Shown piece after piece: positions 1 to 9,305 of a stretch of DNA of 64,000 nt. The notes under the pieces were generated by a model that worked only from the letters and a program-made list of their open reading frames with translations, was not told where the DNA came from and made no database searches. Source of the DNA: JBBDQZ01 sp040905705 (GTDB taxonomy: Bacteria > Bacteroidota > Rhodothermia > Balneolales > Natronogracilivirgulaceae); the NCBI GenBank assembly GCA_040905705.1, contig JBBDQZ010000038.1, positions 1 through 64,000 of the forward strand. The letters run 5' to 3'. A program made the translations under genes and the position numbers. Every line of letters begins with the position of its first letter. Within the stretch, counting starts at the first letter, position 1.

Positions 1-54
1 TAGCGCGCCTCGTTCGGGACGAGGAGGTCGCAGGTTCAAATCCTGTCATCCCGA
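1..54 (+). tRNA. tRNA-Pro(CGG), 3' part, cut by the window edge
   Basis: The sequence folds as the right half of a tRNA. The anticodon stem is CCTCG/CGAGG (8-12 with 20-24) around the loop TTCGGGA, giving anticodon CGG at 15-17 followed by G37, as is usual for proline tRNAs. A T-arm with TTCAAAT in the loop follows, then the 3' acceptor strand CATCCCG and discriminator A at 54. CCA is not encoded. The acceptor 5' strand and most of the D-arm lie outside the window. Confidence 0.93.
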
Positions 55-223
55 CCCGTAACCAATGTCAGATCTTTGAATGATAAGGCATTGGTTTTTT
101 TTTGAGCATGGCGGAGTGAATGGGTTATTCATGCGGGAATGGCTAACCGTCATCGCCGCCAGATCTGTTACTTGCACATCCTGATCGGTCTTCTTCATGG
201 GGGATCATCATGCTGTTTGATGA

Positions 224-2407
224 TCATTCCTCCTGGCCCAAAGGACTCAGTCCGCGTCGTCTCAGTAATGCGTCTACACCGGGTTCTTCACCACGGAAAT
301 CCAGATACAGTTCCATAGGATCTCCGCTTCCGCCACGGGATAGGACCGTATTGCGGAAGTGGTCCCCGTTTTCGCGCGTAAGCCCACCCCGTTCTTTCAT
401 ATAGGCGAAGGCATCGGCTGCCAGCACTTCACTCCAGATATACGCATAGTAGCTGGCCGAATATCCCACGGAAAAAATATGAGCAAAATAGGGAGACTTG
501 TAGCGAGGAGGGACCGGTTTGTAATCGAGTTCATATTTGGCAAGGGCGTCTTCTTCAAATGCTGTCACATCATCCGGAAGGTTGTCCGGGGAGAGAGTAT
601 GCCACTCCATATCGATCATGGTAGCGGCCAGATACTCCTGGGTTTCATAGCCCTGGTTGAAGTCACGTGCAGCAATGACCCGCTCAAGCAGGTCTTCGGG
701 AATCCGGCCCCCGGTTTCGTGATGGATGGCATAATTGGCCAGCACTTCGGGATGGATGGCCCAGTCCTCTTCAAAGGTAGATGGAAACTCGACAAAATCA
801 CGCGGGACCGAAGTGCCGGTCTGTGAGGGCCAGGTTACATCCGAGAACAGGCCGTGAACAGCGTGCCCCATCTCATGAAAAAGAGTGGTTACATTATCAA
901 AACTGATCAGTGCAGGGTCGTCCCCGGTCGGTTTGGAAATGTTCAGCACATTAATGATTACCGGTTTTTTCTCCAACAGATGCGACTGAGTTACAAAAGA
1001 ACTCATCCAGGCACCCCCGCTTTTCGAGTCACGGGCGAAAAAATCACCATAGAAAAGGCCGAGCTGTTCGCCGTCATGATCATAAATATTGAATACCCGT
1101 ACATCGGGATGATAGACCGGAAGATCATACCGCTCCTCAAAAGAGATTCCGAAAAGACGATTCATAGTATAAAACACCCCGTCCTCCAGGACGTGGTTGA
1201 GTTCGAAATAGTTCCGTACTTCCTCGTCGTCGATGTCATATTGAGTTTCACGCACCCTTTCCGCATAATACTCCCAGTCCCATGGCATGAGATCATCATC
1301 GATACCATCTTCCTGCATTTTTCTCCGAATCATCTCGGCTTCCTGCATGGTATTTACACGGACAGCAGGTATGAGGTCGGAAAGCATGTCGAGTACATTT
1401 TGTGGATTTTGCGCGGTTTGCATTTCGAGACGATATGACGCGTGATTGTCATAACCAAGCAGTTGCGCACGCTCGGCACGCAGTTCAGTTATTCTGAGTA
1501 CCATTGGACGAGTATCGATGCCTCCGTTTTCACCGATACCGCGATAGGCGGAGGCCTCCCAGACACGTTGCCTCAAATCCCGGTTTTTAAGACTGCTCAG
1601 TATCGGAACACGTGTTGTATTGCTGATCGGGAGCAGGTACTTGTCGTCATGGCCTCGATCTTCCGCCGCCTGTTTTGCTGTGGCAATGCGATTGCTGCTG
1701 AGGCCATCCAGCCGTTGTTCATTTTCAATGATTACTGCACGCTCACGGGTCAGTTCCAATAGTTTTTCCTGGAACTCCGTGCTAAGAGAGGAGAGTTCAG
1801 AGTTGATCTCCCTGATACGCTGTTGTTTTTCCTCGTTCAGCAGGGCTCCGCTTCGCACAAAATTGCGAAAAGTATCAGTCAGTAGTTTTGTTGAGGCGGG
1901 GTCCAGATCAAGTTCGTCCCTGTTCTCATAGAGTGTGCGGATACGTCCGAACAGGTCTGGATTCAGCCAGATATTGTCGGAATGCTCGGAAAAACGGGGT
2001 GCCATTTCAGACTGAAGGGCCTGCATCTTGTCATTTGTATGCGCTGAAGTCAAATTGTAAAACACACGCTGTACACGGGTCAGCAGCTCGCCGCTTCTTT
2101 CCATAGCGGCCAGGGTATTCTCAAAGGTAGGTGGTTCCGGATTGTTGGCAATAGCTTTAATTTCCTCCATATGCCGTGCTATACCCGCTTCCATAGCCGG
2201 TTTATAGTGCTCACCACGGATTGCATCAAAATCGGGCGCCTCAAAAGGAAGCGGGCTGGGAGAGGAAAAAGGATTGTCTTCGTTGAGCATTATTTCTGAT
2301 ACGTTCTGTCTATCTTCGGTTTTTTTCAGGATGTCTTGCGAGCCGGCTGAACAAGCCGGGACCCAAAGCAGGACGCTTATCAACATCCATTTCATTATCT
2401 GGTTCAT
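224..2407 (-). CDS. dcp: M3-family dipeptidyl carboxypeptidase, lipoprotein
   Basis: A 727-aa zinc metallopeptidase of family M3. The HExxH zinc motif (HEMGH) is at residues 511-515, and the C-terminal block 'DPMELYLDFRGEEP' is typical of Dcp rather than of oligopeptidase A. Enzymes of this type remove C-terminal dipeptides from short peptides. The N-terminus is hydrophobic and ends in VPAC with Cys19, a lipobox, so I infer a lipoprotein anchored to a membrane on the periplasmic side. The length fits the family (about 680-730 aa). It stands alone, divergent from alaS across 442 bp. The family is certain; the Dcp subtype is likely. Confidence 0.93.
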   Translation of the reverse strand: MNQIMKWMLISVLLWVPACSAGSQDILKKTEDRQNVSEIMLNEDNPFSSPSPLPFEAPDFDAIRGEHYKPAMEAGIARHMEEIKAIANNPEPPTFENTLAAMERSGELLTRVQRVFYNLTSAHTNDKMQALQSEMAPRFSEHSDNIWLNPDLFGRIRTLYENRDELDLDPASTKLLTDTFRNFVRSGALLNEEKQQRIREINSELSSLSTEFQEKLLELTRERAVIIENEQRLDGLSSNRIATAKQAAEDRGHDDKYLLPISNTTRVPILSSLKNRDLRQRVWEASAYRGIGENGGIDTRPMVLRITELRAERAQLLGYDNHASYRLEMQTAQNPQNVLDMLSDLIPAVRVNTMQEAEMIRRKMQEDGIDDDLMPWDWEYYAERVRETQYDIDDEEVRNYFELNHVLEDGVFYTMNRLFGISFEERYDLPVYHPDVRVFNIYDHDGEQLGLFYGDFFARDSKSGGAWMSSFVTQSHLLEKKPVIINVLNISKPTGDDPALISFDNVTTLFHEMGHAVHGLFSDVTWPSQTGTSVPRDFVEFPSTFEEDWAIHPEVLANYAIHHETGGRIPEDLLERVIAARDFNQGYETQEYLAATMIDMEWHTLSPDNLPDDVTAFEEDALAKYELDYKPVPPRYKSPYFAHIFSVGYSASYYAYIWSEVLAADAFAYMKERGGLTRENGDHFRNTVLSRGGSGDPMELYLDFRGEEPGVDALLRRRGLSPLGQEE

Positions 2408-2849
2408 CTGTTTATTGTTTTCTAAGATGGCAAGAGAGCTGGCATAATAAGCTATTCAATAGAAATATCCTTGACAATGTATTTGATATACCGACCCGGC
2501 ATTTATTCATGGATGTGTCGTTTAGACGATTCATTGAGCGCTTGCGCGTTTCACCGGCTATGTGCACTTTTGAATCGAAAGACTCAAACACAGGAAAAAA
2601 GACTCAAACACAAGGAATAGTAATAGTAAAATTTTTACGATTCTTGTTGATAATATACAAAAAGTGTGTCGTGAAAATAAATGGATTGGAAGAGGGGATG
2701 CCAAGCATATTTCCTGCTGATTTATTATTTTATCAAGCTTGGAATTGCCGGAGTGATGAATGGCACGGATAATGTTACCATAAGCAGGAAAGTTGTTGAT
2801 TCATTTTATCGCATTCACACTCATCTATATAAATCAACCGTCACCATTC
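2408..2849. other. Intergenic region between dcp and alaS
   Basis: A 442-bp divergent spacer. It is AT-rich and carries a 12-bp direct repeat, GACTCAAACACA, at 2581-2592 and 2601-2612 (20-bp period). An 87-codon open frame at 2509-2772 has no protein-like features and I do not call it. A possible alaS promoter is listed separately. Nothing else was seen. Confidence 0.5.
2745..2773 (+). promoter_or_regulatory. Possible promoter for alaS
   Basis: TTGCCG at 2745-2750 and GATAAT at 2768-2773 are separated by 17 bp, matching 4/6 and 5/6 of the sigma70 consensus boxes. Transcription would start near 2780 and give a leader of about 70 nt before the ATG at 2850. This rests on sequence resemblance only. 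Confidence 0.33.
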
Positions 2850-5528
2850 ATGTCCGTTCATACGTCTGACCAGATTCGCCAGGATTTTTTCAACTTTTTC
2901 CGGGAGAAGGAACATCTGATTATTGAAAGTGCACCGGTGGTACCCCGGGATGACCCGTCACTTCTGTTTATCAACGCGGGTATGAATCCGTTCAAGCCGG
3001 TTTTTCTCGGTGAGCAAACAGGCCTGAAACGATCGGGTAAAATATGGCACCGGGTGGCCAATTCACAGAAATGCATCCGTGTGAGTGGAAAGCATAATGA
3101 CCTCGAACAAGTCGGACACGATACCTATCATCATACCATGTTCGAGATGTTGGGAAACTGGTCATTTGGCGATTATTTTAAGAGGGAGGCGATCGCATGG
3201 GCCTGGGAATTGCTGGTTGATCGCTGGAAACTTGATCCAGATCGTCTTTACGCCACGGTTTTTGAGGGGGATTCACAGGACGGCCTTCCGGCTGATGATG
3301 AGGCGGCCGGATTTTGGGCTTCGGAGACATCAATCAAAAAGGATCATATCCTGAAATTTGGAAAGAAGGACAATTTCTGGGAGATGGGCGAGACGGGACC
3401 GTCCGGCCCCTGTTCGGAGATACACATCGACCTTCGTTCCGAAGAGGAGCGAGAAAAAGTCAATGGCGCCAAATTGATTAACCGGGATGATCCGCGTGTA
3501 ATGGAGATCTGGAATCTGGTATTTATCCAGTTCAATCGGAAGAAGGACGGCGCGCTTCATGCACTGCCAGCCCGGCATGTCGATACGGGTATGGGTTTTG
3601 AGCGTATTGTCGCTGTGCTGCAGGGCAAGAAGTCTAATTATGACACGGATGTTTTTGCATCGTTGCTGGATGCGATCAGCAAACGGGCCGGAATATCCTA
3701 CGGCAAGGCGGAAGAAACCGATATAGCCATGAGAGTAGTGGCTGATCACATCCGGTCAGTCAGTTTTGCCGTGGCCGACGGGGTTACGCCGAGCAATGAA
3801 GACCGGGGCTATGTGATCCGCCGAATTTTGCGTCGGGCCAGCCGTTATGCATGGGACCGTCTTCACATTCGCGAGGCGTTCATGAGCGAGTTGGTGGATG
3901 TGCCGGCTGAACAGTTCCAGGAGGTCTTTCCGGAGCTCAAGGAAAAAATCAAGCAAGTTAAAAAAGCAATCAAAGCTGAAGAGACCTCGTTCCTGCGAAC
4001 CCTCGATCAGGGAATTGCTTATTTTGATCAGATGGCCGACGGGCGGGACCGGCTTTCCGGGGAGGATGCTTTCAAACTCCATGACACATACGGCTTTCCT
4101 ATTGATTTGACGGATCTGATGGCTGCCGAGCGGGGCATTTCGGTCGATCATGACCGCTTCACTGAGCTGATGCAGGAGCAGAAGGAGCGTGCACGAAAGG
4201 CTGGAAAGTTCAAACCAGGCGGGGGCAGGGATGAGAAATCGACGACAGCTGACCTGCTGCTCCGGAAGGCATCCGGCAAGGGTTCCGGATTTACCGGTTA
4301 TGACGAACTGGAAATCTCATGCCAGATACTTGAAATTGAGGAAATCAATGGTACGCCCGTGTTGTTACTTGACCGCACGCCATTTTATGCGGAAAGCGGG
4401 GGACAGGTTGCCGATACCGGGATTATAACCAACACGACCACCGGTGAAAAGCTGAAGGTTACCGATGTGCAGCTGGTCGACGAACACCGGATTCATTTTC
4501 TTGATCGTATGCCGGAATCGAAGGAAAGTACCTGGGTAGCAGCAGTGGATGCCGGCCGGCGTGCCGCGATTGAACGCAACCACACCGCTACACATCTGCT
4601 TCATGCCGCGATGCGTGAAATCCTTGGACAGCATGTGGCCCAGCGAGGATCACTGGTGGCTCCGGACCGGTTAAGATTTGACTTTTCTCATTATGAGCCG
4701 GTTAGCGATGCATTGTTGGATGAGATCGAAGAGCGTGTAAATGAAAAAATCCGGGAAAATATTGCTCTTGAAGAGGACAGGGATATTCCCATTGAAGAAG
4801 CCAAAAAACGTGGTGCAACGATGCTGTTTGGTGAGAAATACGGTGACCGGGTGCGTGTGATCACGTTTGACCCCGGTTATTCGATGGAGCTGTGCGGAGG
4901 AACACATGTGGATGCTACGGGTCGCATCGGATACTTTCGACTTATTTCGGAGAGTTCGGTGGCAGCCGGAATTCGACGGGTGGAAGCACTAACCGGGCAG
5001 CGTGCCGATCGCCATTTGCGTCACGAGAAAAAGCTTTTGCAGCAAATCCAAACACAACTGGGCTTAAACGATGATCCCGTTGCGGAAATTACCCGATTGC
5101 TGGAAGAAAAAAAACAGCTGGCAAAACGGCTGGAAAAACAGAGCCGGATGGAGGCCGGGAAGAAGCTGGAAGAGATTCTTTCACAAGCGGTTACCACCGG
5201 CAAGGGAATTCGGTTGGCCGCCGGAGAAATTGAAGGTGTGGATATGTCCACCCTGAAACAACTGGGTTATGATGCCCTTCAGAAATCAGCTGAAAATACG
5301 GTCGTGGTTCTCGGTTCAAGGGATGAGGATAACGGAAAAGTATATCTGATGGCCGCTGTAAGCGAGGATGTGGTCACATCGGGTATCGAAGCCGGTACGC
5401 TGGTGGGGGCCCTTGCCAAAATCGTCGGCGGAGGCGGAGGTGGACAAAACAATCTGGCTACCGCAGGGGGCAGGCAACCGGAAAAGCTCCCGGAAGTATT
5501 CGATCAGGCCAAAATGCTGCTTTCATAA
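2850..5528 (+). CDS. alaS: Alanyl-tRNA synthetase
   Basis: Charges tRNA-Ala with alanine. The reading frame is open from 2793, but I place the start at ATG 2850 (892 aa), because 'MSVHTSDQIRQDFFNFF' aligns with the family N-terminus while the 19 upstream residues look unrelated. The class II catalytic domain occupies roughly residues 1-240 and the tRNA-recognition region follows. The editing domain carries HTATH at 578-582 and CGGTH at 682-686, the zinc ligands that clear mischarged Ser and Gly. The C-terminal DHHA1 domain ends with a run of six glycines near residue 860. There it reads QNNLATAGG where I recall RPDMAQAGG in other bacteria. Confidence 0.97.
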   Translation: MSVHTSDQIRQDFFNFFREKEHLIIESAPVVPRDDPSLLFINAGMNPFKPVFLGEQTGLKRSGKIWHRVANSQKCIRVSGKHNDLEQVGHDTYHHTMFEMLGNWSFGDYFKREAIAWAWELLVDRWKLDPDRLYATVFEGDSQDGLPADDEAAGFWASETSIKKDHILKFGKKDNFWEMGETGPSGPCSEIHIDLRSEEEREKVNGAKLINRDDPRVMEIWNLVFIQFNRKKDGALHALPARHVDTGMGFERIVAVLQGKKSNYDTDVFASLLDAISKRAGISYGKAEETDIAMRVVADHIRSVSFAVADGVTPSNEDRGYVIRRILRRASRYAWDRLHIREAFMSELVDVPAEQFQEVFPELKEKIKQVKKAIKAEETSFLRTLDQGIAYFDQMADGRDRLSGEDAFKLHDTYGFPIDLTDLMAAERGISVDHDRFTELMQEQKERARKAGKFKPGGGRDEKSTTADLLLRKASGKGSGFTGYDELEISCQILEIEEINGTPVLLLDRTPFYAESGGQVADTGIITNTTTGEKLKVTDVQLVDEHRIHFLDRMPESKESTWVAAVDAGRRAAIERNHTATHLLHAAMREILGQHVAQRGSLVAPDRLRFDFSHYEPVSDALLDEIEERVNEKIRENIALEEDRDIPIEEAKKRGATMLFGEKYGDRVRVITFDPGYSMELCGGTHVDATGRIGYFRLISESSVAAGIRRVEALTGQRADRHLRHEKKLLQQIQTQLGLNDDPVAEITRLLEEKKQLAKRLEKQSRMEAGKKLEEILSQAVTTGKGIRLAAGEIEGVDMSTLKQLGYDALQKSAENTVVVLGSRDEDNGKVYLMAAVSEDVVTSGIEAGTLVGALAKIVGGGGGGQNNLATAGGRQPEKLPEVFDQAKMLLS

Positions 5529-5675
5529 GGCCAAGAATAACTCCGGCAGAAAACAATGATTATGAATGGAAAATATCAGGCAGGTGTTTGAATCTGAAAA
5601 GCTTGTCAAAAATATGTATATTGGCACCCGAAAAAATTTGGCAACTATGCAGCTATTTAGACACAGGAAATGTAA

Positions 5676-5698
5676 TTAACCGCCAATATGGCGGTTAA
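5676..5698. promoter_or_regulatory. Perfect inverted repeat upstream of pdhA
   Basis: Arms TTAACCGCC and GGCGGTTAA (9 bp, perfect) flank the 5-nt spacer AATAT. The element lies 64 bp before the pdhA ATG and about 150 bp after alaS. No T-run follows, so a classical intrinsic terminator is not favoured. An operator or a 5' leader hairpin for the pyruvate dehydrogenase genes is the alternative. Confidence 0.45.
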
Positions 5699-5762
5699 GG
5701 CCCGGAAACTTGTCTGAGCATTTGTCTGAATCAACGAATATGTGAAAACGCTTGGAATATTA

Positions 5763-6839
5763 ATGTCACAGAAGAATCAGGATACCATAAGCAGCAGGAC
5801 CGCAACCATAACCAAAGCCAACGATCTGCCCAGGCCAACGCAGAAAACGCACAAAGGCTTGAATATTTCGGAAGAGGAGCTGTTGGAATTATACCGATCG
5901 ATGTACTTGCAACGCCGATTTGAAGAGCGTTCCATGCAGATGTATCAAAAAGGCAAGTTCGGAGGATTCCTGCATGTGTATATCGGACAGGAAGCGATTT
6001 CTACCGGTGCCGCCTATGTACTCAATGAAGATGACGACTTCATAACGGCTTACCGGGACCACGGAATGGGGCTTGTCAAAGGGATTACTCCGAACGAAGC
6101 GATGGCCGAACTATTCGGAAAAAAAGGCGGATGCAGCTATGGCAAGGGCGGATCCATGCACTATTTCAAAACGGAAAACCATTTCTGGGGCGGGCATGCC
6201 ATTGTTGGTGCACATATTCCACTGGCTGCGGGTATCGCCTTCGCCAACAAATACCATGAAAACAGCCGGGTGACTATCTGCTTCTTTGGTGATGGAGCGA
6301 TTGACCAGGGATCCCTGAATGAGAGTTTTAACCTTGCACAGCTTTGGAAGCTGCCGGTAATCTATGTTGTGGAAAACAACGGGTATTCCATGGGTACGGC
6401 TGTACAACGTCACAGTGCCGGTGAGTTGGTTGACCGTGCCCTGCCGTATGGCATGAAACACGGGGTAGTCAACGGTATGGATGTCTTCAGTGTCATCGAA
6501 AAACTCGGTGAGGTCGGGAAAGAAGTACGAAAAACGCAGGAACCTTATTTTCTGGAGATTAAAACCTACCGCTACCGTGGCCATTCCATGAGCGACCCCG
6601 CCCACTACCGGACTAAAGAGGAGTTGAATGAATATAAGAAGATTGATCCGATCGAACGGTTGAAAACCTACATCCTCAATAAGGGTATCGCAGGAGAGAA
6701 AGATCTCGAAACCATCAACGAAGAAGTGGAAAAGACAGTGCTCGAGGCTGTCGAGTTTGCCGAAAATGATGATTTCCCAACCGAAAAAGATTTGTACAAG
6801 GGTGTATATGCAGAAGACGACTTTCCGTTTCTTACCTGA
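5763..6839 (+). CDS. pdhA: Pyruvate dehydrogenase E1 component, alpha subunit
   Basis: Thiamine-diphosphate-dependent alpha subunit of the E1 heterotetramer, which decarboxylates pyruvate and acetylates the lipoyl arm of E2. The ThDP motif starts with GDG at residues 176-178 and closes with the Asn pair in 'VVENN' about 30 residues later. The YRGHSMSDP block of E1alpha is near the C-terminal third. I use ATG 5763 (358 aa). GTG 5742 would add seven residues, and neither start has a clear ribosome-binding site. The residues before about 45 are a polar, poorly conserved leader. It is followed by pdhB after 71 bp and pdhC. Confidence 0.93.
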   Translation: MSQKNQDTISSRTATITKANDLPRPTQKTHKGLNISEEELLELYRSMYLQRRFEERSMQMYQKGKFGGFLHVYIGQEAISTGAAYVLNEDDDFITAYRDHGMGLVKGITPNEAMAELFGKKGGCSYGKGGSMHYFKTENHFWGGHAIVGAHIPLAAGIAFANKYHENSRVTICFFGDGAIDQGSLNESFNLAQLWKLPVIYVVENNGYSMGTAVQRHSAGELVDRALPYGMKHGVVNGMDVFSVIEKLGEVGKEVRKTQEPYFLEIKTYRYRGHSMSDPAHYRTKEELNEYKKIDPIERLKTYILNKGIAGEKDLETINEEVEKTVLEAVEFAENDDFPTEKDLYKGVYAEDDFPFLT

Positions 6840-6910
6840 TCGCTTCTCACCTAAAATGAAACCTGATAAATAACGACAGTAACCGAACTTAAGAAGTCTA
6901 ACAGTCTATT

Positions 6911-7891
6911 ATGGCGCAAAAGCAATTCAGAGAAGCAATTCGTGAAGCCATCCGTGAAGAGATGGAACGTGATGAAAATGTATTTATCATGGGAGAGGAA
7001 GTGGCTGAATACAATGGGGCCTACAAAGCTACCCAGGGTTTGCTTGATCAGTTCGGCGATAAGAGGGTGATCGATACCCCGATCTCCGAAGCCGGGTTTT
7101 CCGGACTCGGAGTTGGTGCAGCGATGAACGGATTGCGGCCGATCGTAGAGTTCATGACCTTCAACTTTGCGGTGGTGGGAATGGATCAAATTATCAATAA
7201 TGCGGCAAAAATCCGGTATATGAGTGGTGGACAGGTCAAGATTCCTGTCGTTTTTCGCGGACCCAACGGATCGGCCGGGCAACTCGGGGCTACACACTCT
7301 GTTGCTTTCGAAAGTCTCTATGCTCACATCCCGGGTCTTATCACCATTCATCCTTCCGAACCATATGATGCCAAGGGATTGCTGAAAGCGGCTATCCGGA
7401 ATGATAATCCGGTGATTTTTCTGGAGTCGGAACAGATGTACGGAATGAAACAGGAAGTACCCGATGAGGAGTATGTGCTTCCGATCGGCAAGGCGGAAAT
7501 CAAACGCGAAGGATCCGATGTGACGATCGTTGCCGATGGCAAAATGTATCATTTGGCTAAATCGGCAGCTGAGGAACTGGCCAGGGATGGCGTGGAGGTG
7601 GAATTGATTGATCCGCGTACGATCAAGCCGTTCGACATGGAGACCGTGATTGCCTCGGTTAAAAAAACCAATCGCTGTGTGGTGGTGAATGAATCCTATC
7701 CTTTTGGCGGGGTGGCCGCAGAAGTTGGTTTCCAGCTCCAGAGGGAAGCATTTGACTATCTTGATGCACCTGTTCAACGTGTGACTATTCCGGATGTGCC
7801 GGCACCATTTTCAAAAAAGCTTTTTGATGCCTGGTATCCGAGCCGGAAAAAGCTGATTGATGTTGTTAATATGGTAACTTATAGAAAATAA
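6911..7891 (+). CDS. pdhB: Pyruvate dehydrogenase E1 component, beta subunit
   Basis: A 326-aa beta subunit of E1, of normal family length. It has the N-terminal transketolase-like pyrimidine-binding domain ('FIMGEEVAEYNGAYKATQGL', then 'DTPISEAGFSGLGVGAA', whose Glu contacts the ThDP ring) and the C-terminal transketolase domain ('DPRTIKPFD', 'VVVNESYPFGG'). It works as an alpha2-beta2 complex with the product of the gene just upstream. The spacing to pdhC is 93 bp. A related branched-chain oxoacid specificity cannot be excluded from sequence alone, but the pdhA-B-C order supports pyruvate. Confidence 0.94.
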   Translation: MAQKQFREAIREAIREEMERDENVFIMGEEVAEYNGAYKATQGLLDQFGDKRVIDTPISEAGFSGLGVGAAMNGLRPIVEFMTFNFAVVGMDQIINNAAKIRYMSGGQVKIPVVFRGPNGSAGQLGATHSVAFESLYAHIPGLITIHPSEPYDAKGLLKAAIRNDNPVIFLESEQMYGMKQEVPDEEYVLPIGKAEIKREGSDVTIVADGKMYHLAKSAAEELARDGVEVELIDPRTIKPFDMETVIASVKKTNRCVVVNESYPFGGVAAEVGFQLQREAFDYLDAPVQRVTIPDVPAPFSKKLFDAWYPSRKKLIDVVNMVTYRK

Positions 7892-7984
7892 GCGCTTGTT
7901 TGTATAATCGGGTCATTTGATGATGATGATCAATACCGTAAATTACAGCTGGTAAAATCATTTTAACTCAGTAAAGGATGTCCT

Positions 7985-9289
7985 ATGGCAATTGTGATCG
8001 AGATGCCCAAACTTAGCGATACCATGGAGGAAGGGGTAATCGCCAAGTGGAATGTAAAAGAAGGTGACAAAGTGGAACCGGGTGATGTAATCGCCGAAGT
8101 GGAAACCGACAAGGCGACCATGGATCTGGAAGCATTCGACGGTGGAACGGTTTTGAAAATTCTGGCTCAGGAAGGCGATACGGTTCCTTTGGGGGAAAAG
8201 CTAATGGTTCTTGGTGACAAGGGCGAGGATGTATCCGATCTTGTCGGCGCCAACGGATCAGACAAGAAAAAGGCAGAAACAGATACAGACGAAAAAGCCG
8301 ATGAAGGAAAATCCGGGAAGGCTGACAAGGGGAGTAAAAAGTATCAGGATGCCTCCGGTAATCAGGGTAAAAAGGATACGGTTGAATCGGCAGCTTCCAA
8401 CGATGGAAAGGATGCTAACGGACGAGTGAAGGCTTCCCCTCTGGCAAGAAAAATGGCTGAAGAACGTGGGATCGATTTGAGCCGTGTCAAGGGCAGTGGC
8501 CCGAAGGGACGTGTGATTAAGGCGGATGTCGAACAACATAAGGAAGGAGCCCCTGCGGACAAACCCATTGCCGGTTCCCCTGTGGCCAAACAGGACTTTG
8601 CCGGTGTCCGGGAGGATGAGGATGTGAAAGTATCCCAAATGCGGAAATCCATCGGCAAACGATTGGCCGAAAGCAAGTTTACTTCTCCGCATTTCTATGA
8701 GACGATCGACATTGATATGAAACAGGCTGTGGAAGCCCGAACGGCACTGAATGAGATAAGCGATATCAAGATCAGTTTCAATGATTTGGTGCTCAAAGCT
8801 TGTTCCGTCGCTCTGAAGCGGCATCCGTGGGTTAATGCTTCCTGGCTGGGAGATGTGATCCGCCTGCATGGAGATGTGAATGTTGCTGTTGCTGTTGCTG
8901 TTGATGACGGTTTGCTTACGCCGGTGTTGCGCCATGCCGATCAAAAGGGCTTGCGAGAGATTTCTGTGGAGACCAAGGAACTGGCCGGTAAGGCACGTGA
9001 TAAAAAACTTCAACCCGAGGACTGGGAGGGAAGTACCTTTACTATCAGCAATCTTGGCATGTTTGGAATCGAAGAGTTTACGGCCATCATTAATCCTTCT
9101 AATGTGAGTATTCTGGCAGTGGGTGCGATTCGGGATGTGCCGGTTGTCGAGGAGGGACAGATTGTGCCTGGTAAACGGATGAAGGTTACACTTTCGAGTG
9201 ATCACCGGGTGGTCGATGGGGCCAAAGCTGCTGAATTTCTGAATACGGTACGACAACTGCTCGAAAATCCGGCTTCCATGTTATTGTGA
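7985..9289 (+). CDS. pdhC: Dihydrolipoamide acetyltransferase (pyruvate dehydrogenase E2)
   Basis: The 434-aa E2 core of the complex. It has a single lipoyl domain with the lipoylated Lys43 in 'ETDKATMD', then a charged Lys/Glu/Asp/Gly-rich linker (about residues 85-147), the peripheral-subunit-binding domain (about 148-183, 'ASPLARKMAEERGIDL'), and the acyltransferase domain with His407 and Asp411 in the family motif DHRVVDG. AAAGGA about 6 bp before the ATG is one of the better ribosome-binding sites in the window. A GTTGCT hexanucleotide run near 8881-8900 encodes the VAVAVAV strand. No E3 or lipoate-attachment gene is adjacent. Confidence 0.96.
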   Translation: MAIVIEMPKLSDTMEEGVIAKWNVKEGDKVEPGDVIAEVETDKATMDLEAFDGGTVLKILAQEGDTVPLGEKLMVLGDKGEDVSDLVGANGSDKKKAETDTDEKADEGKSGKADKGSKKYQDASGNQGKKDTVESAASNDGKDANGRVKASPLARKMAEERGIDLSRVKGSGPKGRVIKADVEQHKEGAPADKPIAGSPVAKQDFAGVREDEDVKVSQMRKSIGKRLAESKFTSPHFYETIDIDMKQAVEARTALNEISDIKISFNDLVLKACSVALKRHPWVNASWLGDVIRLHGDVNVAVAVAVDDGLLTPVLRHADQKGLREISVETKELAGKARDKKLQPEDWEGSTFTISNLGMFGIEEFTAIINPSNVSILAVGAIRDVPVVEEGQIVPGKRMKVTLSSDHRVVDGAKAAEFLNTVRQLLENPASMLL

Positions 9290-9305
9290 CCGTGTCAGGG
9301 TGCGT

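Noticed and set aside
2509..2772. 87-codon frame before alaS
   Set aside because: No homology-like pattern, no ribosome-binding site, and it overlaps the repeat and likely promoter region.
6851..7777. 308-codon antisense frame opposite pdhB
   Set aside because: Shadow of a complete E1 beta gene; His/Phe-rich composition typical of reversed codons.
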